The position numbers were made by a program, and so were the translations under genes. This document shows positions 36,321 through 48,551 of a stretch of 64,000 nt of DNA, piece by piece. Under the pieces are notes generated by a model. It saw nothing but the letters and a program-made list of their open reading frames with translations. It searched no databases and had not been told where the DNA came from. The DNA lies in the NCBI GenBank assembly GCA_015680685.1, contig MNCI01011535.1, positions 267,855 to 331,854 on the forward strand. Reading direction: 5' to 3'. Source of the DNA: Gnetum montanum. Lineage: Eukaryota; Streptophyta; Gnetopsida; Gnetales; Gnetaceae. Each line of letters opens with the position of its first letter. Positions within the stretch are counted from its first letter, which is position 1.

Positions 36321-37500
36321 CTCCCCCACAACTGAGTTGGAAAGAAGAGATCCAAAATATTGAGCATGGGTGTCCATCCAATGAGGTGTTACTAGCACTG
36401 GCTCTTTTGGGCTCATGGAAAGATTTGACTTGTTGCATGTTGATGAGCAATTTCTTATTTGGGCTCTTAGGTTTGTAGATCAACATGATCCTAGAAGGAA
36501 AGGTTTCATAGATGATGTAAGATCCTTTCCATAATGTTTGAAACTTAGTTTATTGTGGCACATGTGCGGGGTTCTAGTAAAGGACCTTATCTCTTAGTTG
36601 AAATTTTACCTTTCTTATTTTGAGGTCATGGCATTTTTTATTGAATGCCTTGTGCACTTCATTCAAAGACAAGGCCACTAATTGATTCTCATCTAGCATG
36701 TTAAGGTTGATTAGTCTCTCTTTCTATGCTAGGCTAAGGTTAAGGTCAAGGTCATAGGTTGTTGAAAGTGTATAGAGCTTGGACTAAATAGGAAGAGTTG
36801 AAAGTTTTTTGTACACAAACTCATAAGGAGAATAGCCTACGGGGAGTTTCCATATTGAGCAGTAGGTCTAAAGGGCATCATTAAGTTTTGTGTTCTAGTC
36901 TCTCCTATATTTGCTAATTTTTCTGGTTAAGATATTAGTGATCTCCCTATTTGTAACCTCAGGTAGACCATTAGCTTGAGGATGGTAGGATGTTAATTTA
37001 TGTTCTACCCCTAAGCATTGCATGAGCCTTTGAAATGTGGTGCTTGTAAAATGAGTACCATTGTCAAAAATTAGTGCACATGGCATCCCAAACCTATTTA
37101 CAACATTCTATCATACAAATTAAGAAGCTGTGAAAGATGTACAATTAGTGATAGTTACTGTTTCTACCCATTTTGTACAATAGTCAACAGTGATTGTGAT
37201 GGATGCCTTTCCATTTGACATGGGTGTGATGGAATTCATAAAGTCAATGCTCCATATGTCAAAGGGTTCCAATGGTTAGATTAACTGCTAAGGTCCCTTT
37301 ATTTGAGTGGTCATCCTGCCATCACATTGATAATGATCACAAGAGTGGATGAAGTGGGAAGTATCCCTGAAGAGTGCTGATCCAACTCTCATGGCATTTC
37401 CCAAGTGAGAAGATAAGTGAGGATGCCATTGTACCATTTAGGTTTAGCAGGTACTTGTTCATTTATAGCACTGACAAAGAGGAGTTCATCATGAAACTGA
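36321..37500 (-). pseudogene. E3 integrase and end of pol
   Basis: The open segment at 36895-37086 reads CALIFDNGTHFTS and PEVTNREITNILT, the second Asp and the Glu of the catalytic triad. Upstream lies a block with SIDFMNS...SNGK near 37205-37255. The pol end has the TGTGGGGGAG purine motif at 36321-36330. Stops break the frame. Confidence 0.82.
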
Positions 37501-39000
37501 TCAAAATGTAGGCTCTCCTCCTCTTTGTTATCCCATCACAACTGAGACCAAGTGGTTAGCAACCACATTCTCAATTCCCTTTCAATCTACCATTGTAAGA
37601 TCAAATTCTTGCAAGATCACAAGCTATTGTATGACATAAGGGCTTACCATTGGTTTGTTCATTAGGTCTTGAATTACACTATGGTCTGTGAACACAAACA
37701 CCTTGTACCCAAGCACATAGTGCTTAAACATTTCTAAGGAATACACCACCATCATTAATTCCTTGTCTGTTGTGGTGTAGTTCAGTTGTGCACCCACAAT
37801 GTTGTGACTCACGCAGTGGATGTAGTATGAATGTTTTTGATTGTCCAATTGTGTGAGCACAACTCCCAAAGCATAATTTGATGCATCCATCATAATGTAA
37901 AATGGTTTGGACTAGTTAGGTGCTTGTAGAATTGGAGTTTCTACAAGCTTCTACTTGAGTTACTAGAATGCCTTCTCACATTTCTCAGTCTAGATGAATG
38001 AAGAGTCTTTCTTTGTTATATCCACCAATGGTTTAGCATCTATGACTCGTTGATAGTAGCTAGTGTGGCCAAGGAATATCTAGACATCTTTGATAGTTTC
38101 CAGCTAGTGATTAATTCCTTCGATGATCCTTATTTTTTTAGGGTCCACCTTAATCCTTGCTTGTGATATTCTATGCCCCAAGACCATGCCCTCCTTGACC
38201 ATCAAATGGCTTTTTTGGCAATTGAGCCAAAGGTTGTTCACCAAACACATTTTTAGCACTTATTCAAGGTGGTCTAGGGCTTGCTTAAATGTAGCACCAT
38301 AGGTGAAGAAGTTATCCATGAAAATTTCCAACCCACTACCAAATCTGTTATTGAAAGATAATCAAGACAAGGTGTTGGAAAGTTGTAGGGGCATTGCACA
38401 AACTAAATGGTATCTTTATGTATGAAAAAGTCCCCAAGGACTTGTGAATGTTGTTTTGTCTTGATCTTTAGGTGTAATCTGAAAGCTGTAGTAGCAATGC
38501 CCAGAGATAGTGTCCAACACTTGGTCCAAAAATGGCAACAGAAAATGATCTTTATATGTTGCCATCTTTAATAAACTGAAGTTGATATAGATCCTTCACT
38601 TGCCATCTTTCTTTGACACAATCACAAGTGGGCTAACCCACTCACTATCTGCAATGGGATAGATGAACCCTACCTTGAGAAGTTATTCAGTCCTCTTCTT
38701 GATGTTCTATTTGCATTTGGGATTCAACTGTTGCTGTGGTTGTCTCTTTGGCTTTATGGAAGGATTAATGTAGATGCGATGTTGGCATATCCTAGGATCA
38801 AGCAAAGGATGTTGATCATCTTTAATAACTTCTCTTTCTGTTCAGGAGCAACATTAGCATTTATTATTAACAGCTTGCCATTTTTCAAAAAAGCATATTC
38901 CATGTTAGTAGGTAGAGTTTTCAACTCTAGGGGATCTTGTTCAAAGCTTATAGGGATTTCCAACTCTCCCCAATAAGTGTCATCAAGTTCATCATTAGAG
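37501..39000 (-). pseudogene. E3 reverse transcriptase and RNase H
   Basis: RNase H at 37624-37893 is still open (MMDASNYALGVVLTQLD, YTTTDKELMMVVY, FTDHSVIQDLMNK). RT blocks at 38030-38680 include LLKVGFIYPIADSEWVSPLVIVSKKDGK and the catalytic block FMDNF near 38325, with the second Asp replaced by Asn. The pol start at 38754-38963 is open. Stops lie between these parts. Confidence 0.82.
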
Positions 39001-39968
39001 AGTTGGCGATGAACTCATTCTAGTTCATGCATGCCTTCAACATAGGCACTCATCATGCTTTCAGTTGCTTCCATGCAAAGTGTTAAGCTACTTTCAGGAT
39101 CAGCCATCAGCCACTGGATGCCTTCCTATTTTGTGGCTACTACGTACAAGCACCTTTGAATTTATGTTTTCTTTCCACACTATCTACATGCTTTGATTGA
39201 TGTACTTTTTACAAACCATGCTTTCTACACATAATTTCACCCTTTATGGAACTCTCTTCTTCTCTAGCTTTCCAAATGCATTTTCCTTGGAAATCTCCAA
39301 GGAAAGATCTTTGATGCCTAGTCGTGCATCCATGGTACATAGCCAAGTCCTTCTCATGATGATTGGGAAATCCCCCTTGAAATTATCAACTTAGATAACT
39401 AGGAAATCAGTAGGATAGGATGACCCACAAATGATGGTCATAATGTCCTCCACTAGTCTTAAGGGAATAGTGATGGACTAGTCTACCAACTTAAGATGGA
39501 TGTTACTCTTCTTGAGTCGAGGTAGGTTCTAAGAATTGTACATCTCATGAGAAATCAGATTTACACCATAACCTAAATCTAGAAGAGCTTTGTAAGGCTC
39601 ATTCCTAGCAATCTATAGGCAAATAAGGGGACTCCCAAGATAAGATATTTTCCTAGAAAGATGACCAACCTTTATCCAATCAGTTATCAAATGGATCAAC
39701 ATGATGATATTCACTTTGGAAGGTGTTTGGTTTGAAGGGGACTTAAATGGAGTGCATGCAGAGGATGAGGGAGAAGCAAGGCTATCAGCCGCATAAGTTT
39801 ATGAGGGCTTTGTAGGATTGTTGGTTCGAAAGAATGGTCTTTTTTGGGATTTGGTTTCCGAAGCACTTAGCTGAGGAGAGAGCTGTAACTTAACAATCCT
39901 AGTAGCATTATGTTCCTGTGGTTGGGCTAGAATTTCATTTGCATTGATGAAGTAAGTGGTAATTGAGT
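39001..39968 (-). pseudogene. E3 protease region
   Basis: On the minus strand the protease reads ALLDLGYGVNLIS (near 39590-39550), GLVEDIM-like, and DFPIIMRRTWL (near 39370-39330), then LSLEISKENAFGK. The active-site triplet is Asp-Leu-Gly. Several stops are present. Confidence 0.75.
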
Positions 39969-40762
39969 TTAGGGTAGAGGGATGTGCACAAGGATGAGAA
40001 GGGTAGTGAGGAAATGCAAATTTCCCTCTTGCAAATTAGGTTGTGTAATACTCAGGAGGGTAGTAGTGATGCTAGAATGGAGCATGAATGGAAGAGTCAT
40101 GTGGAGAAATGAGCTGCTGAACATAGTACCCATATGGATTAGGTTGCTAGTAAGGGTATTGTTGCCTTGGTGGTGGCATCCCCCACGAATATGAATGCTT
40201 CCACTAATGATACTGCTCATAAGGTTGTGGTGGAACTCCACTTGGATAGTAGGCTTATTACTGGTTGAACTACCTAGGGTTGCCTAGAGGATAATGCAAC
40301 CTTCTAGGTGCTTTCTTTCTGGCCAATCTAAGATTTAGAGCATAAACCCTAGACTCCTACAAGTGTGACACAATAGGGCGACATCCCTTAGGATGCTTGT
40401 ATTGGCAAATGTCACACCCACCATTATCATTTACTTTGATCTCCACAATCTCCTCTACTACAATAGCCTTAACCTTACCCCTTTGGTGGGCACATTCAAC
40501 TTCCTTTCTTCTCCTATGATCATAATTACTACTTTGCTCTTTGGATTCCTTTGCTATTTCTAGAGTGGTTTGGAACTTTTTATCCAAAAAGTTTCACATT
40601 TTGTCTACCTTAGCTAAAATTTTATAGAAAAATTTCTTAATCGACAAGGACTTTCATTGCACCACCTCATCAAGTGAATCCTCCTCTTCATTGTCACAGA
40701 ATTAGAGTTCCCTTTTTTTGATGAAAGGGTCTCAATTGTACTCTTTAGCACTTTCTTGGCCA
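39969..40762 (-). pseudogene. E3 truncated gag: C-terminus, zinc knuckle and linker
   Basis: Only the last part of Gag remains. The segment at 40357-40587 reads KKFQTTLEIAKESKEQ, a Lys-rich stretch and CDICQYKHPKGCRPI, the C-x2-C-x3-H-x3-C knuckle. A His/Pro/Tyr-rich linker follows at 39969-40340. The capsid domain and the start are deleted: at about 40762 the text changes from LTR sequence directly to the ESAKEYN block of gag. Confidence 0.75.
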
Positions 40763-41558
40763 AATTCCCAAGACTTTAGGTTTCTAAGTACACTACTTCT
40801 AGGAGGTGAATCTAATAGTTGCAATCACTATCTTCCCAGTTTCATTTGTGAAGCACAAGTATATGGTTAAGTGCAACTAAGGTCTATGATTTTTATCATT
40901 TTATCTTTTGTGAATTAAGTCACCCAATGAACAAGAATAAAGTAATTAAATGTTTAATTAATTTAATAACTAGCTAATATTTAACTAATCCTAACATAAG
41001 CATCCATTCCCACCTTTCGTACACATCTTGAACATATATAATGCCACTAGGTTACCAAGTGTTATGTGCTATTGCAATTACCAAGTGTTAAGCACATGCT
41101 CGAAGTGGTCATACTTATGTATGCTATTTAACCAATATTAATTAATTACTTAAAAACATTAAAGTAAATTGCATGAATATTAAATGCTTAATGAAATAAT
41201 TAATCTATTCCAAGTGCTACAAGATTTTATCAGAAAAGCTCATCTTTATTGTCATCCACACTGAATTACCCAGGTACAATAGTGCTTGAATAAAGATTCA
41301 TACACTCTTTGACTCCTACTATAGGCACTCAAAAAATATTCTAACTCTCAAATGGAAAAATTGCAAGTGCTTCATTACAACTATTACAAGATTACCATAA
41401 ATGCAAGGGGTAGGCGCATATTTATAGGTGGAGACAAGGTGCACCATCGACGGGTACATGTCAACGGATCAAACCCCACATCAACAGGATTGTGTCGATG
41501 AGATCCCATTGACGGGGTCATGTCGTCCATCAACGTAGCCAAATAATGCAACTCATCA
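40763..41558 (-). repeat. E3 5' LTR, lacking its internal end
   Basis: It ends (plus strand) at CTCATCA 41552-41558 and matches 30673-31149. It extends further inward than the left copy, to about 40763, where the deletion into gag begins. A reversed CTATAAAT box lies near 41430. Confidence 0.8.
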
Positions 41559-42061
41559 ACATCGAACGCAAAACCTTCATAGCCTAGTTCATCAACATGG
41601 AGGAACTGTTTCCTTCGATGCTATGCCCATGGGATGTCTTAGCATCAACCCACATTAGTGAAGTTGCATGAGCTGTGTATGATCCATGTGGAAAAATGAG
41701 AAAATGAAAGCACTTCTAGATGGTTTCAACTTTCTAGCAAAATCAACATCAACAATAGGCCAACCTCAACCTCCACCAACACTGGGATGGAACAAGGTAC
41801 CATCAACGCTAGAGGAGCCTCTACCTCGGGCCACTATTTGAGACTTTGTCATGTCTTTGGTAATCCTATAGGTGCCTACTACAATTTTTGAAAAGTGCCT
41901 AATTTTGTTGTAATGGACACTAATTTTTATAATCCTATATAATCTGGCACTTAGATTTAGTTAAGAGTTAGTCAATCTGTCTTTCAATTAATAAATTCTA
42001 TATCTCCCAAATTTGCAAGAAACTTGATCCTAAATCTATTCACTTGAGGACCAGTTTTTAG
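41559..42061 (+). pseudogene. E2 ORF3 C-terminus and 3' untranslated region
   Basis: Blocks KMKALLDGFNFLAK and QPQPPPT at about 41700-41800 match the E3 ORF3 C-terminus. The remainder to the polypurine tract is AT-rich and non-coding. Confidence 0.6.
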
Positions 42062-42076
42062 CCAATCTTGGGGGTA
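42062..42076 (+). other. E2 polypurine tract
   Basis: CCAATCTTGGGGGTA abuts the 3' LTR start TGATGAG at 42077. Confidence 0.8.
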
Positions 42077-42960
42077 TGATGAGACATCAATAAGATCAGT
42101 GACATTAACTAATGTTCATTGATGCAGCCCCGTCGATGTATCCTTGTTGACACATGGTAGGATGCATTGATGTAGATACATTGACGCTAATGTAGTCATT
42201 GACTATATAAATGCATGCATCCCCTGCATTTATTGCAGCCTTTAATTGTAGCCTTAGCCAAACTCTTATAGTATCCTTTCCCTAGAGTTAGAACATGTTC
42301 TCTCTAAATGCTTGTAGTGTGGATCTAAGAGATTGTACGAAGTGTTATTCAAGTACCTATGTAGTTGAACACATTAGCATGAGTGGCAATAAAATTAAGA
42401 TTTCCTACATCCATTGCAGCACTTAAATTAACTTAATTTTACTTTATAGGAACTTTACATTAACGTTTTTAATTGGTTAACATAATTAATCATAAACACG
42501 TTAGTATGAGCACTTTAAGTATAAAGTATTAATGTTTGGTAACCTCAACACTAGATATTTGGTATGCACAACAATAGCTACTTGGTAACCCACTAGTATT
42601 AATACTAGTTTGTGATTTGTATGGGAAGTGTGAACACTTACTACCCGTTAGGACAAGTTAGTTAATAAACTAGTTAAAAAATTAGACATTTAATTATTCA
42701 ACCTTCAGTTAGTTATCTTTCGATCACAAGAAAATATAAAAATACTTACAAAAATAAATATCATGAATCTTAATCCATACTTAATCATACGTGCCAACTA
42801 GACACTAGTGTAAGTTAAGAAGTCAACAACCATGCAACCCAACAGTTCATTGTTATGGATATCAGCCACTTAGGTAACTAGGTCCATCGAATTTGACCAT
42901 ATCACTAATGAATGCTTGTGATTCGTATGGTCGGGTGTAGGAAATACCCACTACTCATCA
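42077..42960 (+). repeat. E2 3' LTR
   Basis: 884 bases with TGATGAG...CTCATCA ends. It shows reiterated TCGATG/TTGATGCAG motifs, a TATAAATG box near 42205-42212, and full-length similarity to the split 5' LTR. Confidence 0.88.
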
Positions 42961-42965
42961 ACACT

Positions 42966-45862
42966 AAAAGATGAAGATAAAAAACTCATGATATCATTAA
43001 TTAGTAAGGTTATAGTTAGAAATACCTAGAAACTTATGATTTAGAACTACAAGACTTGGGCATAAAAGATGAGGATTATTTTTATGAGAAACAAACAAAA
43101 CGCTATGGGCTTAAGTATTCTTTATATAAGGATATTAGATGAAGTGTCTCACATGGTATATGATATTAACACAACTGCAAAGATTTGGGAATACCTACAT
43201 TAGATGTTAGGGTGCTTGGACTAAGCAAGAAAGGGTCATCTTTTCTTGAAGTTACAAATGATGATAATGAATACATACTATAAAATAATTGACTTCATCA
43301 AGGATATGAAAGTAGTCATATTATAATTGAAATATGAAGATGAAGAAGTAACTAATGAAGAAAGAGCAGGTTGTCTCTTACAAGCATTTCTTGATAACTA
43401 AAAAGGATTAGCACATGCACTTGATACCCTAGGAGAAAAATAAGATTTCCCAAGTTAATAACCTAACTACAGCTACAAAACCAAAATGAAATTAGAGCAA
43501 GAATTGGAAAATATAGAACAAGTTATGTACAATTCAAGGAATAGGCAAGTAGGGTGTTGGATACATAATAAGCATGACCATGGTAAACAAGGATCAGGAT
43601 TCAATAATCAATTAAATCCTTCTAAGATATGTTCTATCTTTGAAAAAAGAGGGTATGAAATTAAAGATAGTTGGTTCAATCATAAGAATTTAAGATCCTT
43701 TATAGGTTAATGAAAAATTATCAGAGAAAATATGGATCAACAAAATTGAAATAAAAATAACAATGATAATCGAAATAGCTACCACAAGAATAAAGCTAAC
43801 CTACTTTAAGATGAAGTAATTTCAATCATTAAAGATAAAACAAGTAAAGATAAAGTGACCAACATGGAACATAACACTTGGTACATTGATTTTAGATGTT
43901 TTAGACATGTATTAGAAAATCATAATTTATTCAAGAATTTATTCATTGTAAATGCTTGTGAAGCAATGAGGCCTATAGGATCTATATGCAAGTACAAAGC
44001 TATTAGACACTTTAACATTATAATTTATTCAAGAATCCATGCACTGTAAATACTAGTAAAGCTACGAGGCCTATAGGATCTATATGCAAGTGCAAAGGTA
44101 TTAGAGACATTAAGATGAAGATTTTAGACCAATCAGTTTAGATAAAGAATGTGTATTACCCCCAACATTGAAACATCACAATTTAGTATCATAATTAGAA
44201 TTGGTAAAAGCTAGACATAATATTGTCTTTCAATAAGATCAAAGTAAGAATGTTAAGTATACCATATTAAAAGATGAATCACAAAAGAAAATAGCTAAAA
44301 CCAAATAAGTAAATGGAGTATTCAATTTACATCCAATAAAAGCAGTTATCTATGTAGCAACTCACAAAATGCAAGAGGAAAAAATATGGAATGCTAGACT
44401 TGGTCATATGAATAGAGGATAGATGTAGTAATTATTATAATCTTCTCATGGATTCCCTCACCTACACTTGAATCATGATATGTTCTAAAAATCATGTGTC
44501 ATTAGTAAACAGGCTAGAACAACCCTTCCATGTAAAAGAAATACTGTTCCGAAATCTATGTTGGAGATCATATATTTAGATGTGTTTTCATATGGTACTA
44601 TAGCATCATGGGGGTGGAGCTAAGTATTTCATAACCTATATCAATAACTACACACATAAAGTATGGATATACATGATTAAGTCTAAAGCTAAAGTTCTTG
44701 ATACATTCAAATAAATCAAGACATTAGTGGAGAAGTAAACTAGCTTACCCATCATAAAGCTATAAAATAATAATAAAATAGGGTATACAAATAAACATTT
44801 CTAGGATTACCTTACAAATAAAGGAATTATTCATTAGAAGACTATTTCATATTGCCCTGAATAGAATGGTGTAGCAAAATGTAAGAATTGAACCATTGGT
44901 GAGATGGTTTGATGCATGCTAGTGCAATCAAAACTAGATGAAAGATTTTTGGAAAAGTTGTAAGAACTATAGTCCACATTATTAATAGAAGTTCAACACT
45001 ATACCTACATTTTGAGTGTTCTAATATAGTTTGAAGTGCTAAGAGACCCAATCTAGGATAGTTACAAATTTTCAATTATATAGTGTAGTATTGTATTCCA
45101 TTCCAAACTAAATTAAGCTTGAAAGAAAATGAAGGATATTTTGTAGGATATGATCTATATATAGAAGGATATTGAATATGGGACCCTAAATTAGAAAAAT
45201 TAGTAATTAAAAAATATGTGGTATTCAATGAAGAAGAACTATTGGAAGAAAGATCTAGTAATGAACTTCTTAAGAAAATACTTACAAAGATGATATTGAA
45301 AGTTGTACCAATCCTAACTTAGATGTATGGATAGGAGAGTTTAGTTTTAATAACAAACAAGGTGATCAAAACATAGAAAGTACCTCCTTGGATGTTTCAC
45401 TAGAAGAAATTAATTCATGTGGCATTGGAAGTACCGATGCAGCTGAAGAGGTCTCAAGAATTAAAGAAAATAATTAAAAGTGCAAGAGATTGGGAAAACT
45501 TGGATATTACTAAACTAAGACTTACATGAAGCCAATATAATGAATTGCATTGTAGTAATATTATTGCTAACATTAAGATACTTAATAAAGAGTTTTCTAA
45601 GTCAATTACACAAGCCTTTATGATAGATCACTAAAAAAACTCAATGAAAGTAGAAATAGCAATGATGAAAAAATGTGGAGTATGGTATATAGTTCCATGT
45701 GTAGAAGAATGATAGTCCATTAAGAATCATTGGTCCTTTATGGCTACGTTGAAAGAACACGACACATTGGATAAATACAAGGCAAGATTGGTTGTAAAAG
45801 GATTCTCAAAAATTAAAGGATTATAAAGAAACATTTGCTTCTAATCAAGGATGATGGCATTC
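42966..45862 (+). pseudogene. Copia gag, protease, integrase and start of RT
   Basis: The copia interior resumes after the ACACT duplication. Gag blocks are at 43030-43710. The protease reads NTWYIDF (near 43874) instead of a D-S/T-G site. The integrase pre-core has a NARLGHMN and SHGFP block with a CVISKQAR zinc-type motif (44390-44520), followed by LDVFSYG and later NKGII, CPE, NGVAK. RT begins near 45640 with a KKCGVWYIVPC and YKARLVVKGFSK block. Stops are frequent. Integrase before RT is the copia order. Confidence 0.82.
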
Positions 45863-45875
45863 AAAATAGGAATAA

Positions 45876-46350
45876 TAATCATCATCATCCTAGCCTAGTC
45901 CCAACAAAATGGGGTCAGCTATGTGAGTTCATTTTCATCATTCACCTCTATGAAGGGCCAGATCTTTGTTTATTTGTAGTTTCTTCAAATTATCTTTGAT
46001 TGTTTTTCTTTCCATGTCTTCTTTAGTCTTCCTTTTAGTGGCTTTCTTGGAACAATGATGTAGCAACCTTTGTTTATACGCCCATTGTTTGATCTTCTTT
46101 ACACATGTCTGAACCATTTAAGTCATCATTCTTGTAGTGTATCAAAAATAGAATCCATTCCAAGTCTTCCTCTAATATTTATATTGTGTAGTTTATTTCT
46201 TCTAGAAATATTCAACATTCATTGAAGCATTTGCATTTCTGTCATACTGATTGTTATCCTTGCCTCTTTGTGGTGCCCAACATTTAGCACCATGTAATAT
46301 GTTTTGCTAGCCATCAAGCCAAAATACTTGGTTTCCCTATCTACTAACTT
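45876..46350 (-). mobile_element. RTE LINE 3' fragment inserted in copia RT
   Basis: The plus-strand left end is ATCATCATCATCC followed by TAGCCTAGTCCCAACAAAAT. On the minus strand this is the typical RTE 3' end, with coding remnants leftover from WFGHV-type ORF ends. It is flanked by AAAATAGGAATAA (45863-45875) and AAAATGGAAATAA (46351-46363), a 13-base target duplication with two differences. It is 5'-truncated, as usual for LINE insertions. Confidence 0.8.
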
Positions 46351-46363
46351 AAAATGGAAATAA

Positions 46364-46761
46364 CATCAAATTGATGTAAAGTCAACTTTTCTCTATGGAT
46401 ATTTACAGTAAGAGATTAAGATGGAACAATGGGAAGGACTGTTAAGAATGAAAAGATAGTATGTAAGTTATGAATAGTAATATATGATCTTAAGAAAGCA
46501 CAAAGAGTATGGTATGTAAAAATTGATCTATTTTTGATTAATTATTGATTTATCAAATCTCAAAAGAATAATAATCTACATATACCTAAGGATGAAGGAA
46601 AGGTTCAGATGTTTTTAGCCTTCCATGTAGATAATATACTTGTGGGAACAATGGAAATCATGATTATGGAGAAGTTTAAGTATCAATTATTCCTACAGTT
46701 TGATATCTCAAATATTGTTCTAGCACATTACTATCTAGGAATGAAGTTAAGATAAAGTAAG
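46364..46761 (+). pseudogene. Copia RT, middle part
   Basis: RT continues with HQIDVKSTFLYG, VWYVKIDLF-like, VQMFLAFHVDNILVGT (the catalytic Y-V-D-D block as HVDN) and AHYYLGMKLR. The frame changes several times. It stops at the GTAAG target site of the solo LTR. Confidence 0.75.
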
Positions 46762-47638
46762 TCATGAGTGGCAAGGTAATCCTATGCCCAACCATACAAA
46801 TCACAAGCATTCAAACACAATTCGGTCGAATTTTGTGCATGGGACTAGTTGTGCATCTAAATCATTATGTCTTGATCATAGTTCGCTATGTTCCCACTTG
46901 GACTAGTGGTAACTTGGTCACGTATGGTTTAGTCCAAAGTGAGGCATATGATAATTGATGTTGTTCGACCTTAAGCTACTCCTAATGATAATAAAAAACT
47001 TAATTATTTAATCTAATTAACAATGGAAAGTAAAGTCTAAACTAGCCTATGTGCGATGAGTATCTAACCCCAACCGTCCATACACACCTTGGACTCGTGT
47101 AACTACCACTAAGATTACCAAGTGTATGTCACTTGGTGTACCAAATGATACACTACTAGGCTACCAAGTAATTATTCCTAAGCACTTGCGATTAGTCATA
47201 CTCATTTTGCTTAATGACAGGAATAATAAAGAGCAATAAATGAAAACATTAAATAAGAAAAATAGTAAACATTTAAGTAATATAAGGTAATTAGAGCAAT
47301 AATAAAGCTAAGTGAATGCTATAATGATGGAAGTAATCTCGATCTTTATCGCCAAACATGTAATGTGTCCAAGTATGTCACACTCAAATAAGGATGTTGT
47401 ACAATCACTTAACATCACACTATGGGCATGCACTAGGAACTAACAAAACTTGAAATAAAAAATATATGAATCTATTCTATCTATCTATATGCTATCCCAA
47501 CTGTGCACCCAAGTGTGGTATTTATAGGCTTGCACAAAAGTGGCAATATTAGATGTTTGACATCAAAGGTTATGGCTTGATATCGAATACCCAACATTGT
47601 GACTTCGATATTAGAGCCTTGAAAAACATGATTCATTA
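46762..47638 (-). repeat. Solo gypsy LTR S2 in copia RT
   Basis: The left end TCATGAGTGG and the right end TTCATTA are decayed TGATGAG/CTCATCA termini. Exact GTAAG duplications flank it (46757-46761 and 47639-47643). On the minus strand the CATACGAATCACAAG-type end of the gypsy LTRs is recognisable at 46790-46810, and CTATAAATA lies near 47518-47526. Upstream of that box are two ATCGA/TCGATATC motifs. It has no internal region. Confidence 0.85.
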
Positions 47639-47643
47639 GTAAG

Positions 47644-48551
47644 GATGAAATAACTCTATATTTCTATGTCTCCTACATTTAAGATTAGCATTGATGAAGA
47701 CATCATTGATCCTACATAATATCACAAAATCATTGGTACACTTACGTATTTTACAAACACAAGACCAGATATCCAATACACTATTAATTAATTGGCAATG
47801 ACAATGTAGAAATCAAATTACCGTTATATGCATTTTAGATCTTACAATACATTAAAACTACGATGTTTTATGAACTAATATTCAAGGCTACATCAACAAA
47901 AGTTATGGAAGTTTATACAAATGCATATTAGGGAGGTAATACCATTGATAGAAATTCTAATACTAGATTCTTGATTCAAATTTATGGAAACCTTGTCAAT
48001 TGGAAAAGTAGTAAGAAACAAGTGGTGTCTCACACATCTATGGAGGCTGACTATTGTGCATTATGAGAAACTATGCAAGATATTATATGGATTGAGCAAC
48101 TTCTTAGAAAAATTAGTATTATAGTTCCTAAGCCGATTATGATCCATTGTGATAATCAAGTGGCAATCAAAGTTGTTTAGAACCCTATATATCATGAGAA
48201 AAGTAAGCAAATTGAAGTGAGCATTTACTTTGTCTAGCAAAATTACCTAGAGAAGTATGTTGACGTGCATTATAACTCTATCAAGTCTAAAAAAGCTCAT
48301 GGATTCATAAAATCCCTTGTTAAATAATCATTTGATGCCTTTCAAAAATATTTTTCTTTATCTCCACTTCCTTGCAATATGAAGTAAGGAGAAGAAGTGA
48401 TATATAAAGAATGTGAAGATTACAAAAGAAGTGTGAAGTTATGTTTGGAGTAGGTGTCCTCTAGCATCTTCCTCATAATTCTTTTCACTTTACATTACTA
48501 TGAAAAAATCTAAAGAATCAAAACAAATACAAAGTATGAATTAAGGATAAG
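47644..48551 (+). pseudogene. Copia RT end, RNase H and polypurine tract
   Basis: After the solo LTR the RT end reads KIIGTLTYFTNTRPDIQYTIN. RNase H follows with VYTNAY, GGN, SKKQVVSHTSMEADYCAL (48000-48065), IIWIEQLLRK and HCDNQVAI (near 48145-48170), all typical copia blocks. AT-rich 3' untranslated DNA leads to AAGGATAAG (48543-48551), the polypurine tract before the 3' LTR. Confidence 0.82.

Larger units (their letters stand above)
30673..41558 (-). mobile_element. E3: minus-strand Athila-like gypsy element with ORF3, inserted in E2 ORF3
   Basis: In element orientation it runs from 41558 to 30673: 5' LTR, truncated gag, protease, RT, RNase H, integrase, spacer, promoter-like array, ORF3, polypurine tract and truncated 3' LTR. 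The LTRs share the ATGCTCGAAGTGGTC and AACTCATCA ends. The 5' LTR is joined directly to late gag at about 40762, so the primer site and most of gag are deleted. The 3' LTR lacks its outer ~320 bases. A target duplication therefore cannot be scored. Outside E3, ORF3 of E2 resumes at 41559. Confidence 0.85.
11795..42960 (+). mobile_element. E2: Athila-like Ty3/gypsy element with ORF3, nested host of E1 and E3
   Basis: The LTRs begin TGATGA and end CTCATCA. The 5' LTR is 11795-12059 plus 19315-19895, split by E1; the 3' LTR is 42077-42960. Duplicated target bases are ATACT/ACACT. The interior gives degenerate gag, protease, RT, RNase H and integrase in Ty3/gypsy order. The VIxxNxEFDL-type RNase H/integrase linker and the SIDFMG...SDNGT integrase blocks resemble Athila. 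Beyond pol lie a T-rich spacer, a promoter-like array, ORF3 and a polypurine tract. It contains solo LTR S1 (21508-22482), E1 (12060-19309) and E3 (30673-41558). Stops are frequent throughout. Confidence 0.85.
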
